64,000 nt of DNA from Flavobacteriales bacterium (GCA_017303755.1 JAFLBS010000007.1:176941-240940); one strand, 5' to 3'; counted from the first letter of the stretch, positions 44,384 to 52,223 are shown. Program-made: numbers and translations. The notes: generated by a model not told the origin, from the letters alone.

Positions 44384-45022
44384 TTATTCTTGAATAATAA
44401 CTACTCCCATAATCATTTTAGAAGAGTTTAATTTTACATTAAGATTTTTATTTTTTGCCTTAACTTTTATTACCTTTTCCTTCAAGCCCATAAACGAAAA
44501 CACTAATACATCGTTTACTTTTGCATTAATTGAAAATTTACCATTCATATCCGTTTGAACTCCTTTTGAAGTTCCTTTAATATAAACATTTGCGCCAGGT
44601 AAAGGTCCAATTTCATCAGAAACAACACCAGTAACAGTAAATTCAGCTTTAATTTTTGCTTCAATCGTAGGTTTCCCTTTTAAAAAAGAACCTTCAGTTT
44701 GCTCAACTTTTTGTTTTTCTTGAGCAGTAAGTTCTTCTGTTCCCAATACCAAAAAACTAATTACAGCCGAAGTAGTCGCCAACCAAATCGAACTTTTTTC
44801 TTTTGGAACAATTAACTCGCGATTCAATTGTGTATTTGCAAATCGTCCGCATAAAGAATCATTGCTTTGAATCGCTTTTGCAATTTCTCTATCAGATGAT
44901 TGAGTAAAATCGAATACTTTTTTCAGACACGATTGACAAAAACGTCCTTGCTCAACAGGAGTCATTGCTGACCAGTTTTCAGAACATGGTTTTGGAATTG
45001 ATATTGATAACTTACTACTCAT
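44384..45022 (-). CDS. Envelope protein: CENW-type Cys module + membrane segment + CarboxypepD_reg-like domain
   Basis: 212 residues. The N-terminal module (about 1-75) has IPKPCSENWSAMTPVEQG, RFCQSCLKKVFDFTQSS and LCGRF, with four cysteines placed like a small metal-binding or redox unit. A membrane segment (WLATTSAVISFLVLG) follows, then, outside, a carboxypeptidase-regulatory-like beta domain (FTVTGVVSDEIGPLPGANVYIKGTSKG) ending in VIIQE. The module is nearly identical in the next gene (45042-45752) and truncated in a third (45806-46045). Bacteroidetes carry many such proteins; the module's role is unknown. Confidence 0.82.
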   Translation of the reverse strand: MSSKLSISIPKPCSENWSAMTPVEQGRFCQSCLKKVFDFTQSSDREIAKAIQSNDSLCGRFANTQLNRELIVPKEKSSIWLATTSAVISFLVLGTEELTAQEKQKVEQTEGSFLKGKPTIEAKIKAEFTVTGVVSDEIGPLPGANVYIKGTSKGVQTDMNGKFSINAKVNDVLVFSFMGLKEKVIKVKAKNKNLNVKLNSSKMIMGVVIIQE

Positions 45023-45041
45023 GATGATCGTAATTTTATGA

Positions 45042-45752
45042 TTATTTTTTTCTGAAAAGACATCCTATTGAGCGGAAAATTCGACCCAAGAAAGTGCCTT
45101 TTTTTTCTATTTTACAGCCTACAGATATAGCTCCGCCAACTATTGTAGTATATGTTGATTTCAATTGATATTGTTCATCCATATAAATTATATAATGTCC
45201 TTTTTCTGAATCAAACGAAATCTCTTGTGAGACGAAATCCTTCTTAGTAAATTTTAGAGTGTCTCCTCTTTCTATTTTAATGGCGAATTTGCCTTTTGCA
45301 TCTGAGTATACAACATTGTTTTTTCCATTAACAGTTATTAGTACATCGGATAATTTTTCAGACTCATAACTAATGATTTCTCCTCTCACATCAATTAGGT
45401 CGCTGTAAGTACTGCTTATTTTTAAGCTAGTTTGTTCCGATTTTGGTTGTTCTTGCGCTACAATTTTCTCAGTTCCCAATCCCATAAAGCTAATCACAGC
45501 CGAAGTAGTGGCCAACCAAATCGAACTTTTTTCTTTTGGAACAATTAATTCGCGATTCAGTTGAGATTCTGAAAATCGGCCACACAAGAAGCCATTTCTT
45601 TCAAACGCCTTGGCAATTTCTCTATCAGATGATTGTGTAAAATCGAATACTTTTTTCTGGCACGATTGACAAAACCGGCCTTGCTCAACAGGAGTCATTG
45701 CTGACCAGTTTTCAGAACATGGTTTTGGAATAGTGATAATGGGTCTTTTCAT
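45042..45752 (-). CDS. Envelope protein: CENW-type Cys module + membrane segment + divergent beta domain
   Basis: 236 residues. Residues 1-90 are about 80 percent identical to the neighbour at 44384-45022, including KPCSENWSAMTP, FCQSCQKKVFDFTQ, LCGRF and the membrane segment WLATTSAVISFMGLG. The distal domain differs: VRGEIISYESEKLSDVLITV is a beta sandwich of the same general type, ending in a Cys/Arg-rich tail (IFRSIGCLFRKK). The DNA of the shared part is also nearly identical, so the pair arose by recent duplication or gene conversion. Confidence 0.82.
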   Translation of the reverse strand: MKRPIITIPKPCSENWSAMTPVEQGRFCQSCQKKVFDFTQSSDREIAKAFERNGFLCGRFSESQLNRELIVPKEKSSIWLATTSAVISFMGLGTEKIVAQEQPKSEQTSLKISSTYSDLIDVRGEIISYESEKLSDVLITVNGKNNVVYSDAKGKFAIKIERGDTLKFTKKDFVSQEISFDSEKGHYIIYMDEQYQLKSTYTTIVGGAISVGCKIEKKGTFLGRIFRSIGCLFRKK

Positions 45753-45805
45753 AATTGTAGCTTTTAAGTATAGAGGCTATTTGTTATGAAAAGGTTGGAA
45801 GAGTC

Positions 45806-46045
45806 TTACTTTTTTTTGATTATAAGATTTTTGATTGCTTTGACAAAATTGTTTTTCGGATTCTTACCATGTTCTTGCGTATACCGAAGACAAACTATTT
45901 CTTCAAAGTTTTCATTGCTGTTTTCAGAAAAATCAAATACGTTTTTTTGGCACAAATTACAAAACCGAGCTTTTTCGGTTGGGTTCATTTGCAACCAATT
46001 TTCTTGGCACACTTTCGGAATAGCTGTATTCTTTTTGGATGACAT
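45806..46045 (-). CDS. Short CENW-type Cys-module protein
   Basis: 79 residues. It contains the same module as its two neighbours (KVCQENWLQMNPTEKARFC, NLCQKNVFDFSENS, VCLRY) but has no membrane segment; it ends in a Lys-rich helix. It is either a free-standing cytoplasmic form or a truncated paralogue. The three genes are on one strand and spaced 20 and 53 bp apart, so they may be one operon. Confidence 0.7.
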   Translation of the reverse strand: MSSKKNTAIPKVCQENWLQMNPTEKARFCNLCQKNVFDFSENSNENFEEIVCLRYTQEHGKNPKNNFVKAIKNLIIKKK

Positions 46046-46051
46046 TTATTG

Positions 46052-47092
46052 TTATGGATTAATTCGAATCTCAAACATTTTATCCCAGTTTTTACCCGTT
46101 ACAAAAAAGGTTTTTGTAGCCGCATTATAAGCGATTCCATTTAATACATCTGTATCGGGTAATTTTGTAATTTTAGTTTCTAAATCGGCCAAATTTAGTA
46201 TTCCTTCTACAGCTCCAGTTTTCGGATTAATAACGGCTATGGCGTCTTTTTGGTATACATTTCCGAAAATTTTTCCGTCCACCCATTCCAATTCATTCAC
46301 CGCTTCAATTCTAGTTTTCAATGAATATACATTAATGTAATCCAATTCTTTGAATGTATTTGGATCTAAAATATGAATGCGTTCCGATTTGTCGGTCATG
46401 TATAAATTTTTGCCATCATTAGTCAAACCCCAGCCTTCCATATTTTGTGGATACGAAAACTGTTTTTCTTTCTTCAATGTCTTAGCATCATAAACAAATG
46501 CTGTATTTTCTTGCCAAGTCAGTTGATAGATTTTATCATTCAAAAAAGTAATTCCCTCGCCAAAATAACGCGCATCCAAATCTACTTTTACGTCTACTTT
46601 TCCTGTTTTGTAATCGGTTTTACGTAATGTTGATTCGCCGTATTGACCTGTTCCTTCGTACAAAACTCCGTTGTAGAATTCCAATCCTTGTGTATAGGCA
46701 GATGTATCATGTGGATAGGTGTTGACAATAGTATAACTCAATAGTTTAGGCTGTACATTAGATACAATTTCAATTTGTGTCGAATCTTTTTCCACTTCAC
46801 CATCGTAATAGACAGAAGTTTTTACCTCACCAAAGCCTAACTTTTCATTTTTTAATTCATATGTGAATAAAGTTCCCTCTTTTTGTGAACCCACTCTTTT
46901 ATCGTTGATAGCATATACGATACTATCAATTTTTTCAGAATTCGGATTTAACACCTCAATTGATAGGGATTCGTTTAAAGAATACTGAGCTTTTAATTTT
47001 TTTTCATTGATGTTAAATGCGTCTTCTGTACCTTGGCAATTGGTTAATAATAAACCTAATAAAATGAATGCTAATGCGTTATATTTTTTCAT
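46052..47092 (-). CDS. Glutaminyl-peptide cyclotransferase lipoprotein
   Basis: 346 residues from ATG 47092, which starts a lipoprotein signal (MKKYNALAFILLGLLLTNC). The mature protein begins with a beta domain and then the glutamine-cyclotransferase propeller: SYTIVNTYPHDTSAYTQGLEF, YEGTGQYGESTLRK, GEGITFLNDKIYQLTW, NMEGWGLTNDGKNLYMTD, ELEWVDGKIFGNVY and NGIAYN. It forms N-terminal pyroglutamate on exported peptides in the envelope. Longer in-frame starts are excluded by the -7 element at 47119. Confidence 0.9.
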   Translation of the reverse strand: MKKYNALAFILLGLLLTNCQGTEDAFNINEKKLKAQYSLNESLSIEVLNPNSEKIDSIVYAINDKRVGSQKEGTLFTYELKNEKLGFGEVKTSVYYDGEVEKDSTQIEIVSNVQPKLLSYTIVNTYPHDTSAYTQGLEFYNGVLYEGTGQYGESTLRKTDYKTGKVDVKVDLDARYFGEGITFLNDKIYQLTWQENTAFVYDAKTLKKEKQFSYPQNMEGWGLTNDGKNLYMTDKSERIHILDPNTFKELDYINVYSLKTRIEAVNELEWVDGKIFGNVYQKDAIAVINPKTGAVEGILNLADLETKITKLPDTDVLNGIAYNAATKTFFVTGKNWDKMFEIRINP

Positions 47093-47118
47093 TGAAAAGT
47101 GATTGTATTTTATAAAGA

Positions 47119-47126
47119 CAAATGTA
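47119..47126 (-). promoter_or_regulatory. -7 element of the glutaminyl cyclase gene
   Basis: The reverse strand reads TACATTTG, 26 bp upstream of ATG 47092. Confidence 0.5.
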
Positions 47127-47146
47127 TTATTTATGATGTTAATTTC

Positions 47147-47176
47147 TTGCAAAAATATAAAAAGATTGTATCTTTG
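47147..47176 (+). promoter_or_regulatory. Promoter of the SRP RNA (TTG-N19-TATCTTTG)
   Basis: TTG at 47147-47149 and TATCTTTG at 47169-47176 are 19 bp apart. The predicted start (about 47181) coincides with the first paired base of the RNA. Confidence 0.8.
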
Positions 47177-47180
47177 CCGC

Positions 47181-47274
47181 GGCAAGTCCTACACGACCAG
47201 CTCCTGCAGAATCCTCCAGGATGGGAACATAGCAAAGGTATGCGGTTGTAGCGGTGCGATGTAGGTCGCTTGCC
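47181..47274 (+). ncRNA. ffs: Small signal recognition particle RNA (4.5S type)
   Basis: 94 nt forming one long hairpin: GGCAAG at 47181 pairs with CTTGCC ending at 47274, and CCTACA with TGTAGG inside. The apical part (CCAGGATGGGAAC, then ATAGCAAAGG) corresponds to the SRP tetraloop and the AGG/AGCA symmetric loop that bind Ffh. It is preceded by a perfect promoter and followed by a T run. It guides Ffh to nascent membrane proteins. Confidence 0.9.
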
Positions 47275-47283
47275 ATTTTTTAG

Positions 47284-47307
47284 TCATTGCGAGGCACTAA
47301 GCAATCT
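47284..47307 (+). repeat. ATTGCGAGG-type element
   Basis: TCATTGCGAGGCACTAAGCA, then ATCT: one copy of a widespread small dyad element (ATTGC...GCAAT). Other copies in this window are at 60239 and 61966-62010. Confidence 0.75.
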
Positions 47308-47365
47308 CAATTAGTAATCATCTGAACTCTGTTTCAGATTTTTTTTTAACTCCAATTTTCCTTTA

Positions 47366-48364
47366 ATGAAATTATCTTGGCAAATAGTTCGATTTGTTTT
47401 AAAGGAAACTTTCTCCATCGCTTACGGCAATTATTCTCATCGTGATGCTCTTATTGTTTCTTTAAAGAAGCACAATTGTGTTGGTTATGGCGAATGTACC
47501 GCAATTGATTACTATCATGTTAATTTAGATGATTTTGTTGCTGATTTGCAACGTGTTCAATCGAAAATTGAAAGTCAAAATGCTATTCATCCCAAAGAGT
47601 TTTATGCCTTTTTACTGCAATTGAATTTGCCAAGTTTCTTGCGTTCAGCGCTTGATTGTGCCTATTGGGATTTGTATGGAAAACTCGAAAGCCAAAGTTT
47701 TTTGGAGTTGAATTCGATTTCCCTAAACCAACTTCCCGAATCTTCCATTACAATTAGTGTAGATGCTATTGATAATCAAATCAAGAAAATTCAACAATCC
47801 GAATGGGCAAAATTTAAAGTGAAATGCAATCATTTTGATCCAGATGCAATTTTAAAATTACTTCAATTGGATAATGAAATTGCATTGGATTCAAATGGTA
47901 GTTTTAACCAAGAAAATTGCTTATGGTTGCAGCAGAATGAATTGATTTCAAAGTTTACTTATCTTGAACAACCAATGAAAACAGGAAGCGAGAATTATTC
48001 CGTTTTAAAGGCAAACGGTTTTGCCAATTGGATGGCTGATGAAGATTGTCAGGATATTTTGGCTTTGCCACTATTGCGACAGTATTATCAAAGTATCAAT
48101 ATTAAATTGGTTAAATGCGGAGGATTAACTCCAGCGCTCGAGATGATTCAACACGCCCGAACCTTAGGGTTTAAAATCATGATGGGTTGCATGACCGAAT
48201 CGACAGTAGGTATTTCCGCAGGAGCAGTTTTGGCTCCGCTTTGCGATTACGCTGATTTGGATGGAGCCAATTTGATTTCCAATGATATCGCCAAAGGAAA
48301 TCACATTGTTAATGGTAAGTTGCATTTTAGTGAAAAACCAGGCTTAGGAATAGAGTTAATCTAA
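47366..48364 (+). CDS. Dipeptide epimerase (enolase superfamily)
   Basis: 332 residues. N-terminal capping domain, then the enolase barrel. Acid/base lysines lie in FKVKC and IKLVKCGG; metal ligands in ALDSNGS (Asp), EQPM (Glu) and ADEDCQ (Asp); the C-terminal SDLDGANLI-like DLDG and MTESTVG suit the L-Ala-D/L-Glu epimerase subgroup rather than OSB synthase. It would epimerise murein-derived dipeptides in the cytoplasm. It starts downstream of the SRP RNA and an ATTGCGAGG element. Confidence 0.85.
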   Translation: MKLSWQIVRFVLKETFSIAYGNYSHRDALIVSLKKHNCVGYGECTAIDYYHVNLDDFVADLQRVQSKIESQNAIHPKEFYAFLLQLNLPSFLRSALDCAYWDLYGKLESQSFLELNSISLNQLPESSITISVDAIDNQIKKIQQSEWAKFKVKCNHFDPDAILKLLQLDNEIALDSNGSFNQENCLWLQQNELISKFTYLEQPMKTGSENYSVLKANGFANWMADEDCQDILALPLLRQYYQSINIKLVKCGGLTPALEMIQHARTLGFKIMMGCMTESTVGISAGAVLAPLCDYADLDGANLISNDIAKGNHIVNGKLHFSEKPGLGIELI

Positions 48365-48398
48365 ATCAGTTTTTTATCTTTAGCCAAAATAAAATAGA

Positions 48399-48764
48399 AT
48401 GAAATTTCAGCCAATAGTTCCAATGATTTGGACGAATAAATTACAAGAAACCGTTGATTTTTATTGTGATATTCTCGGGTTTTCTTGTGGTAATTTTAGT
48501 GAAGAATGGGGTTGGGCAGCCGTTAGCAAAGATCAATGCGAATTAATGATAGCCGAACCTAATGAGCATACACCTTTTGAACGTCCGTATTTTTCAGGAA
48601 CGTTTTACATCAAAACCGATGACGTGGATGCATTGTGGAATCAAATAAAAGATAAAGTCAAAGTTGCCTACGACATCGAAGATTTTGATTGGGGAATGCG
48701 TGAGTTTGCGATTTACGACAATAACAGTTATATGATTCAGTTTGGGCAGGATTTGTTGCGATAG
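48399..48764 (+). CDS. VOC-superfamily (glyoxalase/bleomycin-resistance-like) protein
   Basis: 121 residues with two beta-alpha-beta-beta-beta modules: MIWTNKLQETVDFYCDILGF at the start and YIKTDDVDALWNQI in the second. Aromatic and acidic residues near the C-terminus (IEDFDWGMREFAIYDNNSY) are common in resistance-like members. Substrate unknown. It starts 34 bp after the dipeptide epimerase gene and is probably in its operon. Confidence 0.85.
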   Translation: MKFQPIVPMIWTNKLQETVDFYCDILGFSCGNFSEEWGWAAVSKDQCELMIAEPNEHTPFERPYFSGTFYIKTDDVDALWNQIKDKVKVAYDIEDFDWGMREFAIYDNNSYMIQFGQDLLR

Positions 48765-48766
48765 AA

Positions 48767-48829
48767 GAATTCAGAATTCAGAATTCAGAATTCAGAACGC
48801 AGAACGCAGAACGCAGAATCCAGAAGGCA
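48767..48829 (+). repeat. Heptamer array GAAnnCA x9
   Basis: Nine units in strict 7-bp phase: four GAATTCA, three GAACGCA, one GAATCCA, one GAAGGCA. Only the two central bases change. The array begins 3 bp after the VOC gene stop. Confidence 0.92.
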
Positions 48830-48844
48830 AAACGCGGTAAAAAA

Positions 48845-48876
48845 ACTCAGCGACTCAGGCACTCAGTTGCTCAGTC
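48845..48876 (+). repeat. Octamer array nCTCAGnn x4
   Basis: ACTCAGCG, ACTCAGGC, ACTCAGTT, GCTCAGTC in phase, ending 17 bp before the SDR start codon. The same unit recurs before the transaldolase gene (49909-49940). Confidence 0.85.
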
Positions 48877-48893
48877 ACTTTTAAAAAATAAAA

Positions 48894-49697
48894 ATGAATA
48901 GAGTAGTACTAATTACAGGTGGTTCCTCAGGAATTGGAAAATCGATAGGCGAGTTTTTACACGCCAAAGGTTTTACCGTTTATGGAACCAGTAGAAATCC
49001 AGAGCGCGTTTCAGGTTCGGTTTTTCCGTTAATTGCTTTGGATGTTAGGGATAAAAATAGCATTCAGCAAGCAGTTGCAGAAGTAATTGCTCAATCGGGT
49101 AGAATAGACGTAGTGGTCAATAACGCCGGAGTTGGAATTACTGGTCCAATTGAAGAGATTCCGACCGAAGAAATCAAAAACAATTTTGAAACTAATTTGT
49201 TTGGACCTATTGAAGTGATGAAAGCCGTTTTACCACAAATGCGTTTGCAACACTCGGGTTTGATTATCAATATCACATCGATTGCTGCGTATATGGGTTT
49301 GCCTTATCGCGGAATTTACTCTGCATCAAAAGGTGCGCTTGAATTGATTACCGAAGCTTTGCGAATGGAAGTGAAGTCGTTTGGAATTCACATTACCAAT
49401 GTCGCTCCTGGTGATTTTGCAACGAATATTGCTGCTGGGCGTTATCACGCGCCGTTAGTGAAAGGATCGGCTTATGAAGTTCCGTATGGGAATACCTTAA
49501 AAATGATGGACGAGCACGTAGACAGCGGTAGTAATCCGAATGAAATGGCAGAAGCGATTTATAAAATAATTCAAAATCCGAATCCGAAGATACATTACAA
49601 AGTAGGTGTTTTTATGCAAAAATTTTCAATCGTATTGAAACGAATTTTACCTGATAAAGTGTATGAAAAAATGCTAATGAATCACTATAAATTGTAA
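48894..49697 (+). CDS. Short-chain dehydrogenase/reductase
   Basis: 267 residues, classical SDR. The cofactor motif TGGSSGIGKSIG is at residues 7-18, followed by NNAGVG, a catalytic Ser in INITSIAAYMG and the YxxxK motif in YSASKGAL. The preference for NADPH is suggested by basic residues after the first strand (TSRNPERV). Substrate unknown. Its leader consists of two word arrays, and another array begins 2 bp after its stop codon. Confidence 0.93.
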   Translation: MNRVVLITGGSSGIGKSIGEFLHAKGFTVYGTSRNPERVSGSVFPLIALDVRDKNSIQQAVAEVIAQSGRIDVVVNNAGVGITGPIEEIPTEEIKNNFETNLFGPIEVMKAVLPQMRLQHSGLIINITSIAAYMGLPYRGIYSASKGALELITEALRMEVKSFGIHITNVAPGDFATNIAAGRYHAPLVKGSAYEVPYGNTLKMMDEHVDSGSNPNEMAEAIYKIIQNPNPKIHYKVGVFMQKFSIVLKRILPDKVYEKMLMNHYKL

Positions 49698-49698
49698 A

Positions 49699-49740
49699 TG
49701 TCAATATCAATGTCAATATCAATGTCAATATCAATGTCAA
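49699..49740 (+). repeat. 12-bp tandem array TGTCAATATCAA x3.5
   Basis: Three full 12-bp units and a half unit; equally readable as alternating hexamers TGTCAA/TATCAA. It starts 2 bp after the SDR stop and is followed by 60 bp of related TTGAAATT/GTAATTG words. Confidence 0.9.
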
Positions 49741-49813
49741 AAGTCAATTGAAATTATTGATATTGAATTTTGTAATTGTAATTGAAATTGAATTTGTAAT
49801 TTTGCACTCAATT

Positions 49814-49880
49814 GCGTTAGGGATAAGAGCGATATCCTTTTTTGAAGAATGAAAAAAAGATAAAGCGGATAGCCCGACGC
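49814..49880 (+). repeat. Dispersed structured element, copy A (complete)
   Basis: 67 bp. GCGTTAGGG (49814-49822) pairs with CCCGACGC (49873-49880) with one bulge. An inner stem pairs TATCcTTTTTT with AAAAAAGATA. Between the stems lies a symmetric 10/10 internal loop rich in AAGmGCGr, the part conserved between copies. Confidence 0.75.
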
Positions 49881-49908
49881 GAGGCACGAAGCGGAACGCT
49901 CAAATAAA

Positions 49909-49940
49909 ACTCAGTCGCTCAGCAACTCAGTCACTCAAAA
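49909..49940 (+). repeat. Octamer array nCTCAGnn, second locus
   Basis: ACTCAGTC, GCTCAGCA, ACTCAGTC, ACTCAAAA in phase, ending 27 bp before the transaldolase start. Same unit, orientation and distance-to-start as at 48845. Confidence 0.8.
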
Positions 49941-49967
49941 AGAATAAACACAACTTAATTATATACT

Positions 49968-50624
49968 ATGAAATTTTTTATTGACACAGCCAATTTAAAC
50001 GACATTAAAGAAGCGCAATCGTTGGGCGTTTTGGATGGAGTAACTACTAATCCGTCGTTGATGGCAAAAGAGGGAATCACGGGGAAAAACAACATTTTGA
50101 AGCATTACGTTGACATTTGCAACATTGTAGATGGCGAAGTAAGTGCCGAAGTAAATGCCGTTGATTATGAAGGAATGATTAAAGAAGGCGAGGAATTGTC
50201 CGAATTGCACGAGCAAATTGTGGTGAAATTGCCTATGACTAAAGAAGGTGTAAAAGCGTGTAAATATTTTTCTGATAAAGGAATTAAAACGAATGTTACA
50301 TTGGTTTTTTCGGCTGGACAAGCGATTTTAGCTGCTAAAGCGGGAGCAACTTTTGTATCACCATTTATTGGACGTTTGGATGATGTTTCTACAGATGGTT
50401 TGAATTTGATTCAGGAAATCAGAGAGATTTATGACAATTATGGTTATGAAACACAAATTTTAGCGGCGTCTGTTCGTCACACTATGCACATTGTAAATTG
50501 TGCTAAAATTGGTGCTGATGTAATGACTGGACCATTATCGGCTATTTTAGGATTATTGAAACATCCGTTAACTGATATTGGTTTGGCTCAGTTTATTGCT
50601 GATTTTGAGAAAGGGAATAAGTAG
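49968..50624 (+). CDS. Transaldolase / fructose-6-phosphate aldolase (short form)
   Basis: 218 residues, the compact TalC/Fsa type. The N-terminal [16 protein letters not shown] and [11 protein letters not shown], the Schiff-base lysine in VKLPMTKEG, and [15 protein letters not shown] are typical. It exchanges dihydroxyacetone units in the pentose phosphate pathway (transaldolase) or cleaves fructose-6-phosphate; most flavobacterial members of this length are annotated as transaldolase. It has word array, structured element and array in its leader, and a bidirectional terminator after. Confidence 0.94.
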   Translation: MKFFIDTANLNDIKEAQSLGVLDGVTTNPSLMAKEGITGKNNILKHYVDICNIVDGEVSAEVNAVDYEGMIKEGEELSELHEQIVVKLPMTKEGVKACKYFSDKGIKTNVTLVFSAGQAILAAKAGATFVSPFIGRLDDVSTDGLNLIQEIREIYDNYGYETQILAASVRHTMHIVNCAKIGADVMTGPLSAILGLLKHPLTDIGLAQFIADFEKGNK

Positions 50625-50670
50625 AGTTTACAGTCGCAGTCACAGTTTTCAGTAATTGCGTTTAAATAAA

Positions 50671-50704
50671 AAAAGTCGATTTTCAGCATAGAAAATCGAC
50701 TTTT
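50671..50704. terminator. Strong bidirectional terminator
   Basis: AAAAGTCGATTTTC (50671-50684) pairs perfectly with GAAAATCGACTTTT (50691-50704), a 14-bp stem, 6-nt loop, T run. Confidence 0.9.
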
Positions 50705-50738
50705 TTTATTTCAAAATTTTTAATTTTGTACTAGCATA

Positions 50739-50798
50739 CTCCGACTCCGACTCCGACTCCGACTCCGACTCCGACTCCGACTCCGACTCCGACTGCGA
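50739..50798. repeat. Hexamer array (CTCCGA) x9 plus one variant
   Basis: Nine perfect 6-bp units and one CTGCGA, ending directly at the TAG stop (50799-50801) of the minus-strand TlpA-like gene. Read-through would add a Ser/Glu dipeptide repeat. Confidence 0.92.
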
Positions 50799-52205
50799 CT
50801 ACCTCAAATTCTCTTCAAACTTCGCATCCATAATATTAGTAAAGGCATTTTTAATTGTGCCATCACCATTGACAACTATCGTGCGGTGAATTTTGGTAAT
50901 TACCCATTTGTCTCTTATGTCTTCAAAATCGGCACATCGTAGTTCGGTGATGTCTTTGAAATTGTATTTCGTAAGCGATTTTTTCCAGTCTTCGTGTTTG
51001 TCTAAATTGATAGCTATAAAATGGTAATTGGGGTATTTTTTCTTGAATTCAGCTATTTTTTTATGAGCTAAAACCATGTGAGAGTTGGCGTTTTCTGTCC
51101 AGAAAAAAATAATGGTATTTTTAGTAATTAAGTCGACAGAGTTGTGCTTTTTTCCACTAGAATCAACCAATTCTACAGAAGGTAATTTCTTGCCTTCCAA
51201 CAATAATTGAATGGCATCTCCAATTTTATTGATTTCGTTTTTCTGACTCTTATCAGTAGAAAATTTGTGGTAAATTTTTAAGAACTCTTGATTGTTGACT
51301 ACGTTTTGATCTTCTAATAAATATTGAAAAGCAATATTGTTTAGAATCTTGTTTTTTACTTCTGAATTTTTAATCAACGTATCGGCCACATTCAATTTGT
51401 TGATGTTGGTTTTTAAAGCCAAATCTACTTCGGTAAAATGATTGTGGTATTTAATCGTTGAAACGTTGTTCAGCATATGATTCAAATACATTACAAAAGG
51501 TGAGTAGTCGGCCAATGCAACGTTATTAAAATCAATGCTTTCTCTATAGGAATAGTATGATTTGGGTAACTTTTCATAAACATCTTTCCCAGTTCGCATG
51601 TTATGAATCATAGGATAGATTTCCTTTTTGGTGTAGTGTGAATACAAATAAGAAGCTTTAGCAAAAACATCAAATTCGTCACTCCATTTTACATTTTCCT
51701 TTTTCTTGGTATAAAACTGTTCATTTTTTTTATGAACAGAATCAATCACTTTATTGAATTGATCTAAGTCATAATCAAATGCCTCAAAAAGAAAATCTTT
51801 GTCTTTTTCATTTTTTAAATACATCTCCATTAAGAAGTTGTTTTTTTCATCACCACGTCCACAAAACACAACTGATTCGTCAAAATCTTTAGAATTGACA
51901 TGAACCATTATACTGTCGTTTTTGTCAAAATAGACATATTGGTATTCAGGTTCGTGTTTAAAGGTATATAGACCAGGTGCGAGTGAATCGAATTTCTTGA
52001 AAAAAGTATTGTCTTTGTTTAAGTGAATAGTGTCAATGACTTCATTGTTCTTGCAAAACAAAACAAAGCGATTATTAGGATTAGTCACTTCACCTCCAAA
52101 ATAAGCTACAAAATTATCATTTTGAAACTCTTTCTTACACGAAGATAAAAGGGGTAGAAGTAGACCTAAAAAAAACAATGTAGAAATATGGGGTACTCTT
52201 TTCAT
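50799..52205 (-). CDS. TlpA-like thioredoxin-fold lipoprotein without CxxC
   Basis: 468 residues. A lipoprotein signal (LLLPLLSSCKKE) is followed by a beta domain (AYFGGEVTNPNNRFVLF, typical of Bacteroidetes TlpA-like proteins) and a long helical middle. The thioredoxin-like C-terminal domain (about 330-468) runs SVDLITKNTIIFFWTENANSH, where the CxxC should be, so the redox cysteines are replaced. It then has KHEDWKKSL and KIHRTIVVNGDG (the cis-Pro position is also lost). It is probably a binding or structural protein in the envelope. Confidence 0.82.
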   Translation of the reverse strand: MKRVPHISTLFFLGLLLPLLSSCKKEFQNDNFVAYFGGEVTNPNNRFVLFCKNNEVIDTIHLNKDNTFFKKFDSLAPGLYTFKHEPEYQYVYFDKNDSIMVHVNSKDFDESVVFCGRGDEKNNFLMEMYLKNEKDKDFLFEAFDYDLDQFNKVIDSVHKKNEQFYTKKKENVKWSDEFDVFAKASYLYSHYTKKEIYPMIHNMRTGKDVYEKLPKSYYSYRESIDFNNVALADYSPFVMYLNHMLNNVSTIKYHNHFTEVDLALKTNINKLNVADTLIKNSEVKNKILNNIAFQYLLEDQNVVNNQEFLKIYHKFSTDKSQKNEINKIGDAIQLLLEGKKLPSVELVDSSGKKHNSVDLITKNTIIFFWTENANSHMVLAHKKIAEFKKKYPNYHFIAINLDKHEDWKKSLTKYNFKDITELRCADFEDIRDKWVITKIHRTIVVNGDGTIKNAFTNIMDAKFEENLR

Positions 52206-52223
52206 TCAAATAAAATTGATAAA

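Noticed and set aside
50739-50798. CTCCGA tandem repeat as a CRISPR array
   Set aside because: Units are 6 bp with no spacers and no cas genes are present.
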